DNA of 64,000 bases, taken from NCBI GenBank assembly GCA_946894095.1, contig OX335642.1, forward strand, positions 30,019,021-30,083,020, written 5' to 3'. Below, piece by piece: positions 10,175 through 22,800 of this stretch (position 1 is the stretch's first letter; every line of letters begins with the position of its first letter). The position numbers and the translations under genes were made by a program. The stretch is from Incurvaria masculella (lineage: Eukaryota > Arthropoda > Insecta > Lepidoptera > Incurvariidae). Under the pieces are notes generated by a model that was not told the DNA's origin, ran no database searches, and was given only the letters and a program-made list of their open reading frames with translations.

Positions 10175-13100
10175 ATGCATAAGAAAAATAAAGGTAAGAA
10201 TAAACCCAAGAATCCTAATCCGACGCCACCTCAACAACAGCTTGTACCTGAAAAAGAGCCTGAACAAAGAAAAGAAGAAGAAAGGGTACCTGAGATAGTT
10301 CCAGAAGTCGTTATCCCTAATGTTAATGAAGAGACTACTGTCTCGTTAGCAGGACAAATCCCAGCCAAGCCAAAGAGACACCGTGCAGGTAAAAAAAGAA
10401 AGCAGAATGAAGCCATTGTTAAAATTGAAGAAACAGGTGAACAGTTTGAGTCCAAACATATTAGTGAAGAAACTATTAGAAGAGACAGTAATGACAAACC
10501 AGCAGAAACAACAAAATGTGTTGATGAAGCAACAAAGCTATCTCCAAACCATCCTGAAGGAAATGACGCAGCCGTTTCACCAACTCTAGGTGTAGCAATA
10601 GAACCAGTCATCATGCCAGCAGCGAGAAAAAAGAAGAATCAAATTAATGTGTGTGAAAAAATTGCCGAATTGGATAAGGAAAAACAAGGAAATCTTGAAA
10701 AATCGAGTATTTTTGTCGACAGTTTAGAAACAAGTGTTGTGGAGGAAAAAGAATGTTCAGAGAATGAAGCAACCCCTGGTGAATTTGACAAAAAGGGCAC
10801 GAAAAAAAAGAATAAAAAGAACAAACAAAATACCACAGAAACTACCAGTAAACAAAAAAATGCAAATATTTCGTCTCTTAATGAGCCTTTAAAACAGGAA
10901 GATGTAATGTCCAAATCAGAATTAAAAGATGATATTAAAATAAAAAAACCAATTAAACAGGACAATATAATAACAGCAGTTGAAAGTAAAGATACAAAGC
11001 ATGTTGAAACTATTGTTGAACGTTACCCAGAATCTTCGAGAAATAAAAATAAAAACAAAAAAGAAAAGAAGTCACAAAAAGAAGAGCAAAATACCACCGA
11101 AACCATTGGAATCATAACTGAAGAATCAACGCCTGAACAAATTATAGATGATGTATCTAAAGATGATGTAAATAAATCGCTAAAACATAAACTATCGAAA
11201 ATAAATCAGGAAGATAAAAATCATGAAATGCTTACTGCAGAAACCTCAACTAAATCTGATTTTTCAACTGATAAAATACCCAATCCGAAAACACCAGATA
11301 TTCAAGATGAACCAAATATAGATGTAGGAACCTCACTAAATAAAGATTTTAAGACGAAATCATGTGAAACTAATAAGAGTAAAAAAAATAAGAAAGAACC
11401 GATTACTAGTGATCATTTGCTGGATGCAACGTCAGAAAACATAAGTAAAAAAAGTGGGGAAGATATTAAAACAATAATTAAACGCCAATTGGCAAATGTA
11501 GAAATTGCTGTACTCCAAAGCATTTCAGGGATGGCAATAGAAACAACAGAAACTGAAAAAATTAAGCCTGCCGTGGAAGTTAAAGGTTGTCAAAGTACTA
11601 CAGACGTGCCTATTTTAGAATCTAATTTGGAAGGAAACGTTGAAAGCAGCTTTGTGAAATCGTGTGAGGATCTATCTCTTTCCGACAAAAAATCAAAATT
11701 TGAAACAAATTTGAAATATATTGATAATAGTTCAGTAAAAACATCAAAGATTGAAACTTTAAAAAAAGAAGAGTTCGTTATAAAATTATTTGACAAATCA
11801 TTATTACCAGAACCACCTGCAGTAATTAAATCGATTAAAACCGAAGCAACAGATCTAAAAGGCAAGGTTATGGAAGTAAACAAAGATATGGAAGACTTAA
11901 AACTTTCAATCGAGAAATCTCTAGCGGAACTAACGATGATAGAAGAAGATGACATGCCTGAATTAGTTTCAATTACAGAATGTACAACTCCAGCTGAATC
12001 TAAGGAACAAGAAGCAATACCTGTAGTCAATGTTGAGTCTCAGATACTTCCGCTACAGCAGGAAAATCCTTCGTTACAGTCAGCTCCTATAGAAAATGTT
12101 CACATTATGGACGTAAATGTTTCAAATAAAAACAATCAGAATGAAACAACAGCTCAAACTGAATTAGAAGTGGAGAAATCAAATGAAAAGACATTAGAAC
12201 AACACCACAAAAAACACAAAGGGAAAGGCAAGTCTAGTACAAAATGTGAAGACCCTACAATTTTCGCTAACGTTGTAATTCAAGATGATCAATCACCAAT
12301 TGATAGAACTCCTTCAACAATGAACCCTTTGCCTTTGTCTGTTACTTCAAGCATCAACCCTATAAAACCAGAAGCCAAGGACTGTATCAAAGAAAACCAG
12401 CTATGCGCACAGGAGCCTAAAGGAAAAGGAAAGGGAAAAAACAAAAAGAAAGAAAAAATTGAACAATCATCTCCACTAACTTTAAGTGCTCCAGTGACAA
12501 CCACACAGCAAACAGTGAAAGAAACTACAAAATCTGAAAGTACCGATGCAATCCAAGAAGAAAAAAAAGAGAGTAAACAAGAACAACAACCAACCAGTGC
12601 AAAAGACACCACAGTAGCTTCACATAAAGAGCATAATGATAATGCAGACGAGTCGATGGAAAATAAAACAGAAGAGGATAAAAATCCGAGCGACAGCATG
12701 GACAATTTCGAAGACGCAATGACTTCCAGTTCTGAGAATTTAAGCCAAGATATTGAAATAATAGCTAAAGAAAATACCAAGCCTATTACGCAGTCGACAT
12801 CATTTGTTATACCCATTGACAATGAAGACATGATATTTAAATCGGAAGGTGAGCCAACAGAATTTAAACCACCCGAAGAAAAAAAACCAACAGAAAATCC
12901 ACTTTCTACGCGTTCAAAAAACTTGCTAGGCCACCCCGATATTCCTGTAACATCGAGTAAAACTGACTATAAAAAGGAAAAAAATAAAAACATACGAACG
13001 CCTAATACTAAACAAGCCAAAGTAAAAGTAAAAGATTTGGGAGAGGTTGATAACAATGAAAATAAAAATAAAATTTCCAAACAATCACAAACTGAAAATA

Positions 13101-16100
13101 AAATTGTAACTAAGAGATCCAGTAAGAGTTCCAGTCCTGAATCTGACAACGAAGAAGAGTATGTCTACAAATACAGCTTCAGAAAAGTTTTTCTGACGAA
13201 CACATGCCATGTTTGCAAGACTGAACTCAAGGGCAGGCGCATGGCATGTGGGTATTGTAACCTTATTTTCTACTGCAGTCAGAAACACAAAGACGAAGAT
13301 TGGACCCAGCACCAGGCTCTCTGCTTTGCTGTTTCTACTATTGCCCATTTGAAAGGTACGTTTAAAATAAGGTTTGTTTTCTTTCCAATAAAGAGTTGCC
13401 GTTTCTTCCTTGCATCTGTATACACGGGAAGCCCCTGCTCTCATAAGTTATTTTACTATAATATCTTGGAAATCAAGTTTTATCATCATCAATTGACTTC
13501 AAATATTTCTACTTAAATTGTTCAAATGCACAGGTTTGACAGGTTGTGGTATGTCCATGTCCAGGCCTAAAATTCATCTATGCGGACGCATCAGGCGTCA
13601 GCGGCCAAGAATACCGGCTCACGAGGATGCAGGTGATAGTGTCCTGTGAGAAGATCCTTAAGAGGAAGCTGCTGCCTTGTGAGCAAGAAGCTCTGCTTTA
13701 CCCCAGAATTTGCAGCGACACTTCTTGCAGGGAGTGGAGATCCGGCAATTTGACAGACTGTGATGGCTGCGGATTAGTGAGTTCATACGAATTTTGTTTT
13801 TGGTTGTGAAACATTTGGCAACATTTTATTTAACACAATATTTCAAGAAACGTATGTTCATTAATGTGTCTAGGCTACATATATTCTTGGCCAACGCTCA
13901 TAGTAACAATATTATGCAACAATCTTGTTACATCTTTGCCAAAACTATCGATCACATGTTGTGATCATAGATGAAGTTGTGATGTTAATGTTGGACAATT
14001 GAATAAAATGTGTCAGCAAAATGTCAATGTCAAACAGGCCTGGGTTGATCAACTAATTACTAGTAGCTCTCTGTGCCGTAAACCTCGTGAGTCTGTCTTT
14101 GCATCGCTTAAAACTGAATAAATTTTCACCGCGCACCTTAAAACCATAATGTTTAGAGCTCCGTACCCAAATAGTGCCAACGGAACCCTATTACTAAGCC
14201 TCCGTTTCCGTCCGTCGTCACAGGGCTGTATATCATGAACCGTAATATGTACGCAGCTGAAATTTTCAGAGTGTGTATATTTTTTGCCGCTATGAAAACA
14301 AATACATAAAATAAAAAAAATAAAAAAACGTAATTTGTTTGTGTTAAATCTTCTACGATTCCGTATGGAACGGAACCCTTCGTGTGCGATTCAAACTCGC
14401 ACTTGGCCGGCTTCTTTTATATTTATCCCACTTGGTACTTACCTGACTGATAGTACCAAGTGAGTAATTAACCTGCCAGCTTTCAGCCAATACCAAACCA
14501 TTGATTTGTTTGCTAATATTAATGAATTTTCCCACCACATGGGAGCTAGGTATCAAAACTTCCCCTATACATATTGTACGGCTACATCGAGCTAGATCGA
14601 AAACACGAACAAACCATTGAATGAACCCTGGTCGAAGCGGCACCTTCGACCATGGTTCATTTAATGCGATGGTACCAACATGGGACAGACCTAGACGGCA
14701 CCTAGACCTAGACGCACCACGGTCAGCCTCATCAGTCGAACGGTCACGCATTGAGAATCAAATCGCACCCAGGGTTGATTAACCTCGCTGATGGCCCGCC
14801 GAGGCGTGGCGACATGATGGAACTGAGGTTAACAAACATTGTAACTTGGGCGGCTCTTACGACATGCACAGGATGAAATATATTGGGACCACTTGCCACC
14901 GCCCTTGTGCAAAATCCTACTTACCTTTTTCTTTAATGTTTGAGAAATGTGCATTTTCATTAGGATTTTTGGTCACTTCATGGTTCCGAACCCATGGAAA
15001 CCGGAGGATTTCTTCTAAAAATACTTGTTGGTACGTTAAAATATTGAGTCCTGTGAATAAAGTTATAGGCTGAACGTTCGTCGCTGGCACATTAAAATCG
15101 AATGCATAAATACTTGCGTTTCCAGGTGTCGTATTGCTCAGAGAAGCCCCAGCACTTGTCAAGGGAGCACCAGGCGTGGTGCAAGTCCTACCGCCTGTAC
15201 TACAAGCTGGTGACACATCAGCAAAGCAAGGGGCGGCTGGAACCACGGCTGCCGTCCAAGATTGTAGGTATCGGATTCCAGATACCGAACAAAATCAATG
15301 AACTGCTCGCGCAAGTTTACGAGGAAAAGATTGGTGAGGGTAGTTTATTATTCACTATTATTTCTTAAAGAGTTTATGTTATCTGTAGTATTTCAATTTG
15401 CAGTACTTCATTTTAAAGTCTTAGATCTACTTGAGATGAATATTCTCAATCACTTCAAGTTATTTATTTAAGAAGTAATTTCAATACAGTTCTCTTATTT
15501 TAAATTAATGAACTCTTACTGCACCGTAGAAAAATATTTTTTGGAGTTTGGATGATTTGATTTGGAAAACGCTATATAATGTTGACCTCCTAGGCTTGGC
15601 TCGTAGCTCAAGTAGACTTGCCATCGATCCCAAAGGTCTGAGTTCAAATCCCCGCTGCGTTCATGCACCACTTTCTTTCTCTTTCAGAGAAGGATAAGTG
15701 CTTTTCTTTACGAATGCGAGCTGTTCCCTGGTTCGGAATTCATGTAAAACTGTAGGTCTATTTCCCCTACTAGATAGTTAAACCCGCCCTGGGTGGTAGC
15801 ATCGCATTGAAATCGTCGGTTTTTTTTTTTCTGAAAAATTATTATCTGTGTTTTCGACTCCTTTCAATGTAGCCGTGCTCATAAAGTGAGGTTCATATCA
15901 TGACGGTGGGTGTGGTATTTAACTTTTCTTGTAACTTGAGCCAAAAATTACATGGGCATGAGATTTCGAGTTTATAATTAGCTTGCAGAACACACAAAAA
16001 TGATTTGGATCATTTAAATGTTTGAAGACAAGGGGCAAGTTCATCTCAAACGGGTAAACTTACTTGCTTTGAATTTGGTCGAAATTATCGATCTGTCGTT

Positions 16101-19088
16101 ACTAAGAAGAGGCTTTTGGTACCCTTGGCACACCTAGTCCCTCCTAGAATGCGAACCCTGTAACTTCAGGACCACTCACGAATTAACGCCATGCGAATAA
16201 GGATCGTTCTCCCTCAGACATGGACGATATTCACTACGCAGCTCTGACTCAACTAGCCACGGCTCCGCTGACGGCTGCATACGCCTACCAGCTCCACATC
16301 AAGTCGTCAAATGACAGCATAACTGGCAATGGCCACCAGGTCTGTACACTCAGCAGAACCGATCAATACGCCCACGACATAGGGAACGTTGGCAGTTTCC
16401 TTTCATGTTGTGTCCTTGAAAATGATGTCTCTTGCATTTCCAATTTGAAGGCCACGTAGATATCGGTTCACAACTTGATATTCACGGAATCTCAAGTAAT
16501 TTTCATTTCTGATTGTCAGGTCCGTCAGGCGCTTTTAGGTCTTTCCACTTATAACTACAGAATCACTGTATTTGTAGTTACGTATAGATTGATTTTGGCT
16601 ATCAATAGTCATCTTATCATCACTGTACATTTTCTAAGGAGTTTGCAGTAGCGGTTAACGCGATCGAGGCCGCTGGCATTACTAGTAATAAATTTGTGCA
16701 GCATATTTTTTTGCAAATAAGTTATTGGCTCAGAACAGAACATTATTTTAGAAGTTTTCCTTCATTTTAGTTTACAACGAAACAGGAATAAAGTTTTGAT
16801 CTGACGTTTGTTTTAATCAGGAAGTTACTGCACATTCTAAGAATCTAATCACAATGCTAATAGATTTTCGTGCAACCTTAAATTAAGGGAGAACTGGATT
16901 TGTTAAAACTAATATTACTCACAAATAACATTCCTTTAGAAAGACCACACAATCGACAAAACGCATGCAAAATTCAGTTACATACATTCTCACAGGCTTG
17001 GCCTATCAATATTTACCCAGAATGCGTATTGGATTTCGGAACATTTATGGCCGTTAATCTGTCTAGGTCTCCATGCTATGAGTCATGCGCTATTTCATAA
17101 ACTGTTTATTTACGATCAATTTAACGACCATGTCAAGCGCAGCATACGACATTACTCCCGAAATACCGACGGGTTAAGTCATTAATCTGGCAAGCAAATA
17201 CTCTAATCGAATCGTTATTATATTTAAAACTGGAGAAACCAACTAAGTTTTTATTATTACTGTAATTCAAGAAAATAAAAAGGCGTTGGATCGTGGAGAC
17301 AATTTACTCCATATTTCATGGCGTGCTGAAAGCTTGGGTCCAAATTCCTTTGAATTATAGTTGGGGTAATGACTTGAAAATACGAACGATAATAAGTTAA
17401 AATTATTATTCGCATTTCTTCTTTTAAAAAAAATATATATCCGTCCACCCTCAATTTAATGAGAAGGTAATGTCTAAGATATACTAAATATCAAGTTAAA
17501 TCAAATTTGACGATAGCAACAAAATAAATTGCAAAATTAGCTTCCTGTTTGTAGATCATACACATATTTCTTTCCCTGCCATTGGGCTAGTACATCTGAG
17601 AGATTTGTATGTTATCATTAATATTTACCTAATTGACTTACATTGAAACGATTTAAGCGCGATCACGTATTTTCTAGTCGTTACATCGAATATAGAGACG
17701 AATTCGAGTTCATTGTCGGTCTTAGATGTCGATCGTACCTTTCAGTGTAACTTCATGAAAATAAATGCCCGCACTGTAAACATGGTTATTATTCCTGATG
17801 ACAAACGCGGATGTTTCTCCCAAAGTGGGATGTCGGCGTAACCTTTAATTTTTCCAATAGATTCCTACATAAGAAGATGTCTGGTTTCAGAACAAGAGCT
17901 TCACCCTCCATATCGTAGGCGCCGAGCTGCAATTCGAAGCCGACACGTTGAACAAATGGGAGGTGTTCTTCCTCCATCTTCTTCCAGACGTTCAGGAGTT
18001 GAGGGTGGTCTTTGTTGGACCAGAGCTAAACCCGTCCAAGCTTCCACTGGAGTTGCTGGCGAAAATCAAGTATGTGAAAGTGATATTAAAAAATATTCTA
18101 CTCTGATCTTCTCTTGTAGTCTGAAGAGTTTTATGATAAACTTCGCGATTTGAAATACACGGACAAAAGAGCCTTTTCGTGTTTTAGATTCACCGCTTCG
18201 GATTAACTCATCAAACGACTGCGTATTATTTATTGAAACCTAAACTATCTTTACATTTTAACCTCACATTACAAATCAAAATGATTTTGAAAAGCATGAA
18301 TCGGGAGAAATTATGAACACTTTGCAATTATGTAGAGCAAATCAGATGTTTTACGCAAATATAGATATTTATTTTTACAGAATGTGCAGACAGTGTCGTC
18401 AAGACAAGAGAAAAATCCAGTTTGACTATCAGGATGGGCAGTTGTACCACATTTACGCTGAAAACAAAGGTTTCACCAAACCCGATATTGGTACGAGATA
18501 TTTGAAGTCCTATGTCTCGTTTGTCCAAACCACGGTCCAAAAGTTCCTAAATTGTTAAATTTAAATATATTGGTAATAATAATACATTTCAAATGCAACT
18601 TCGAATGGCAACTGCCAGAGTGATATATCGCCTGATGCACTCTAGGAGAAATTGCTTAGCGTGAACTCTGAACCAGAAATATTCCCATTTCACTTGCACA
18701 CTACCCATGCTAGGCCGAGCTTGAAAATTTTTACAGCTCAATGCGTGAAATATCTATTTTACTTCACACTTTTTTCCCTGCAGTATGCGCTTTCAATCCT
18801 GGCCTGCACAGAACTGCAGGCTTCGGCGGCGTCGACTCCTGGCCTGATACCATCAACTGCATCCTCAAGCAGAAGACTCCCTTCTGTGTGACTTCATACA
18901 CCAAGTACGAACTGCCCAGGGACTTGCTCCGAATCCGGGAGTGTTCCAATCACCAGTACAAGATTGTTTTAGAGCCCACTTTGAACCCTTATGCGAGCAT
19001 TAGACCCGATAGAAATTTCATTTCTGACGACGAAATGCCTTTGATTTTTAAAAATTATTACTTGATGGTGTTGTCAGGTACTTCGTAG
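10175..19088 (+). CDS. MSS51-like MYND zinc-finger protein (7 exons, 1438 aa)
   Basis: The exons are 10175-13355, 13565-13776, 15126-15333, 16218-16339, 17891-18069, 18381-18490 and 18784-19088. All junctions are GT-AG and the phases (1,0,1,0,2,1) agree throughout. Residues 1-1000 form a low-complexity, probably disordered Lys/Glu/Thr-rich region with KKNKK-type basic patches. A MYND finger spans C1011-C1050 (CHVC, ACGYC, FYCSQKH, DWTQH, C); the residue after the third pair that is usually Cys is His here. A second Cys/His cluster spans C1110-C1150 (CSDTSC, CDGCG, SYC, H, H, WC) across exons 2 and 3. The C-terminal part has the features I associate with the MSS51 C-terminal domain: LHIVGAELQFEADT, WEVFFLHLLPDV, VVFVGPELNP and CAFNPGLH. 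Yeast MSS51 is a mitochondrial translation regulator. Most animal relatives are not characterised and no mitochondrial leader is visible here, so function is unassigned. The ATG at 10175 is the first in frame after upstream stops. The symbol is left empty because orthology cannot be tested. Confidence 0.87.
14155..14412 (-). mobile_element. (ACGG)n element, short copy
   Basis: In reverse orientation it shows CCGTACCCAAATAGTGCCAAC, GGAACCCTATTACTAAGCCTC, a CCGTCCGTC remnant of the microsatellite, TTTTGCCGCTATGAAAAC and the end GAACCCTTCGTGTGCGATTC followed by CTTGGCCGG. The microsatellite has shrunk to about two units. Confidence 0.75.
14520..14838 (-). repeat. 5S-rRNA-headed SINE, diverged
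   Basis: The head, read on the minus strand from about 14838, contains a degraded 5S-like internal promoter (AGCGAGGTTAATCAACCCTG, then GACCGTTCGACTGATGAGG). The shared SINE body follows down to 14520, with ACCATCGCATTAAATGAACC in minus-strand reading. A small inversion-like duplication sits in the body (GGTCGAAGCGGCACCTTCGACC). Confidence 0.55.
15334..16217 (+). other. Intron 3 of the MYND gene
   Basis: It begins GTGAGG and ends CCCTCAG. It holds the SINE at 15596-15921; the rest is AT-rich without other recognised features. Confidence 0.75.
15596..15921 (+). repeat. tRNA-headed SINE
   Basis: The head is GGCTCGTAGCTCAAGTAG, and B box GAGTTCAAATCCCCGC lies near 15648. The body contains CACCACTTTCTTTCTC, TACGAATGCGAGCTG and CTGTAGGTC. 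It is truncated after GGTGTGGTATT near 15919, without the CCATCCATG tail. Confidence 0.7.
16340..17890 (+). other. Intron 4 of the MYND gene
   Basis: It begins GTCTGT and ends TGGTTTCAG. It has no recognised repeat and no coding exon, although the frame at 16900-17100 is open for 66 codons without domain features. Confidence 0.65.
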
Positions 19089-19271
19089 TGGTCGGTTTAT
19101 AGTCAGTCTAATGTAAGCTTTTTTTTTAATAATATCGTTGCATCTCAAGTTGAGATTTTGTGTACTTGATTGTTTTCACCAAATATGAATATATATTCCT
19201 TTGTTTTATAGAAAAATAATGTAGGTAAGACAAATATCAAGAGTGAGAGTGCAAAATATCCTAGTTTTTCG

Positions 19272-19310
19272 AATAAAGTGTCATTGTAATAACAAATATT
19301 GTATTTTATT
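19272..19310. terminator. Face-to-face poly(A) signals of two convergent genes
   Basis: AATAAA at 19272-19277 on the plus strand lies 184 bases after the stop of the MYND gene. On the minus strand, AATAAA at 19310-19305 is the nearest canonical signal after the hyaluronidase stop, about 510 bases away. The predicted cleavage points (10-30 bases downstream of each) fall in the same short stretch, so the two transcripts probably end against or slightly across each other. Confidence 0.55.
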
Positions 19311-19815
19311 ACAAAAATATTTCGGACTTACTTACAATATGATCTTAATTACAATATACTTTACATAATAAATATCACAGATATTGGTGTTAGCACGAAA
19401 ACAATAGTTTAGTCACAAGATGGGAAGCTCAAATAATAAGCCATGAGTCCAGTGCTGAGCCACAATCAAGGTTGTTATAGGGAAGAGCCCACGCACCAAG
19501 CAGTGCCACCAAGTGTGGAAAGCAGAAGCCGAAGACGCCATCATCTAAATCATACAAAACACATTAAATATTAAGAAGATTATTTAGACATTATTAATAT
19601 GTAATATCCCAGCACAGCAATAAATAAGTATGGGAAGCACTGTAAATACAAGTACAATAGTGTTAAGTAGTTTGAAGAATTCAGCAATATACTGCCGATT
19701 TGGATAATTCACTTTAACAAATCTACCCGAAGAAAAAAAAGGAATATTCATAGTTCTTTGGTATTATTTAATTACTTAATATAATTTCTCTAATTCAGTG
19801 CCTATAGTCAAAATA

Positions 19816-22800
19816 TCACCCCATTTTTATAGCTTCATAAATAAAAACCTCTTCTGTGGTCGTCGCTGGTCCCGCTTCGACCATAGGGCCATCTCTCTGT
19901 AGTAGGTTGTCCTCATCGATCCTTTCATTCTTCGTGTACTTTGCAACGGCTGGTCCTAGCACGTTTTCCACGTATTTTAAAAGTGCCAGGCATTTTTCCT
20001 TTGTGTTCACGTCATTGGAACTGCCCCATAGCATGAGTCCGGATGCAGGTGATTCGTACAATGTTGCCAGCGTGTTTTGCAAGTCTTTCTGGAAAGTAGT
20101 AAAAGTAATAGAATAATACAAGGATCTTGACTTGATAGTTATTATATGTGGTGGTGCCAAGCTTTCTAGCAAAACAAAGAGCCACTCTTTACGTGATCCT
20201 ATAAACATCATTATTCGATAATGACATCATTACATCGTTGTTCCGACGAATGTCATGACCAAAACATTTTCAGATTATTTTCAAAATTTGATTTTACTTC
20301 AAATGTAGATGTTGCTAAAACTTAAATAAATTAGATAACGATAATGTCGTACCCATTAAATTTATAAAATTATGGTATGTATGAATGTTTACTAAAACAA
20401 TAACATTGCATGGTTTACGCAACGTTTTCACTTCTCTATAAATTCCAACCTTCACTCAAATTTAGACTCCTTTATGTGTCACTTGATAATAAATTCAACA
20501 AAATAGGTCAAGTTAACATTAATTTGTAGCTAAATAACCTCGCTCTTAGACGCTTCAATATCAACAATAGTCCCTCTTTGAAGATGTTCAAGACATTCTT
20601 GGCATTCATAAATTATAAAATCATTAATAACAATTGAATCAAGCCCTCACACTAACCTTATGCCATAAATTCATCGCCACTATCGATGTACTGATATTGT
20701 GTTTAATTAGCTGATATTTTATAGGTTCTAATGAATGATGGTATGGGTTACTTAGATGAAAATTTAAGATGGGTTAGAGTGAAAAGTAAATCTAAATAGT
20801 CTCTATTGTTATACATATATTTACACTAACCAGCATACATGCTATTAGTCCATCACACCACGTTCCCAGAAACGAGTTATCCCAAAACTTTCCCATTATT
20901 TGAGCAATGAAAAACCCCCTAATTTTACATTCCCGCTTCGCCCATCTTTCATTAATTGCGATAGTAACCATCCGGGCTGATAATACCACCCAGAATTATC
21001 CTACTACGCTGTAACTTTGACATGGGTTCCAAACCATGAAGAGACTGGCATTCTCAATGATGATTCTCGGTTAAGAAAGACACACTCTGGACTTCGAACC
21101 TTTATCTTCGAGTTCCCTTACGGGGCTTAATATGATAGATAACTTGATGCCTTTCGTTTCTGCTTGAAGACGTCTCAATCAGCTCGTTACTCATGGTTAG
21201 TGGGCGTGGCTTGGTCGTCATAAGTTTAATAGCCACCTGGTTCATATACTACTTTATTTCCATTTCCAAATTAGATAAGTGCATTTCATTATGAATATGT
21301 GCTGTTCTATGGTTCGGCAAACTGTACATGTAACAACTGTACATCCCTTGAAATTCTTCCCTCTTCCTTTTGGTGGGGTCAAGCCCACCTAGGTACCATC
21401 ACATTGGATGAAAGATTGTCGAAACGGCTACGAAACAGTTCAGTTAAGCTGTGGTCATATGAGGAATTTGCTAGCATGGCACTTAATTCACACTGTTGGG
21501 TTAAAATTATGATGATGGGTATGGTATTATTATGGTATTAGCCATCCATGAGCAGTGCTATTAAAATGGGCTCAACATAAGTCTCGAATTACTCAACACC
21601 TTAAGAATAAATATTATTTTTCCAGTTCGTCCTTAATGATTTTATTGTTCATTTTCGAATTACGAAACTCTTGCTTACCTCAGAAATAAATCCGCCGTCT
21701 CGGTACCGATACCAGAAGTAGGGCAGGATGCGGCCGCGCCTGCGCATCCGGCGCGCCTCCAGCACACGCCCCCGCACCAGCTGCTGCAACTCCTGCGAGG
21801 TGAGCTCCTTCGGGCTGTACAGCGAGGGGAACAGCGCCGTGCTCTCCTCCCAGAGCCAGGATAACCTGTGTTTAGAGGAACGATGAACATACTATCTGAG
21901 GAGCAATTTCGAAGTGAAGCTTTAGTCTAGTTACAAGTCTCGAAAAAAGTTGGGAAAAAACCACGGTCATCATATGCATGGATCTTTAGCCAATACAAAG
22001 ACTGACGGCATTCGTCAGTGTTCGCCGGTATTTGGCGATGGTTTTGATTTATCCTACCGCACAGATCACTTTGCACTTTCTTTATCACCAAGAAGCCTCA
22101 AAAGTCGTAAGACGTCCTATCCCTTTAAATCTAGATTCAGGCTAGGGTAGGACTTTTATCGACGGCGCCTTCTCGCGCCCCTAAATCGCCTTTTTGAGAC
22201 TGCCTGCTATAACATTTGCCTCCTGGTAATGGGAGTCATGTTGGAACAGTAAGGGAAGCCGTAGTAACCCCAGGAGATGTGGGGCTACAGTATTCAGTAT
22301 TCAGTATATTTTATTGACAAAAAGATTAAAGTAAACAGTGCTACAGGGAGCACACAACGTAGCCTGCTTAAAGCGAGGGTACGAGACTCGGTAATGAGGG
22401 GTTAAACACTACACACCGATCGTTCTCCTCAGGGACCCCGTTGGCACACTGTTGCCGCCTGTTGCTGGGACTCATGTTGAAGCAGTAAGGGAAACCATAG
22501 TAGCCCCAGACGGCGTGGGGCCGCAGTCGGCGCGCCAGGGACAGGGTCGACAGCATGAACTGTCGGCCGGAGTCCTCGAAGCGACGGGCTGCCTGGAAGC
22601 CATTTTAAAAACAGCTTTAATCGAATAATATTAAACTTCTTGTGGCCATTTTGTAGGGATGTTCTATAATGGGATCAGTCAACTTGATGATTCGGAACGG
22701 AGTTCTCTTTTACTTCCTACAATCGAGGGTCCAGCTAATGCTCACTAGGATTGAAATCGCTACTTAATGAAAGAAGGCCAAAACTTTTATGATACGAGAT

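Larger units (their letters stand above)
13777..15125 (+). other. Intron 2 of the MYND gene, repeat-filled
   Basis: It begins GTGAGT and ends TTTCCAG. It contains an (ACGG)n element (14155-14412, minus) and a 5S-headed SINE (14520-14838, minus). A piece at 14085-14165 (GAGTCTGTCTTTG then TTAAAACTGAATAAA) recurs at 26518-26560. Confidence 0.75.
20089..21678 (-). other. Intron 5 of the hyaluronidase gene
   Basis: It begins GTAAGC and ends CTTTCCAG on the minus strand. It contains a fragment of the 1587-1807 inverted-repeat family (20236-20372) and two SINE copies in opposite orientation. Confidence 0.7.

Noticed and set aside
10231..10614. Minus-strand open frames of 100-180 codons across 10.2-12.8 kb
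   Set aside because: They are shadows of the biased codon use of the MYND gene's first exon, without domains.
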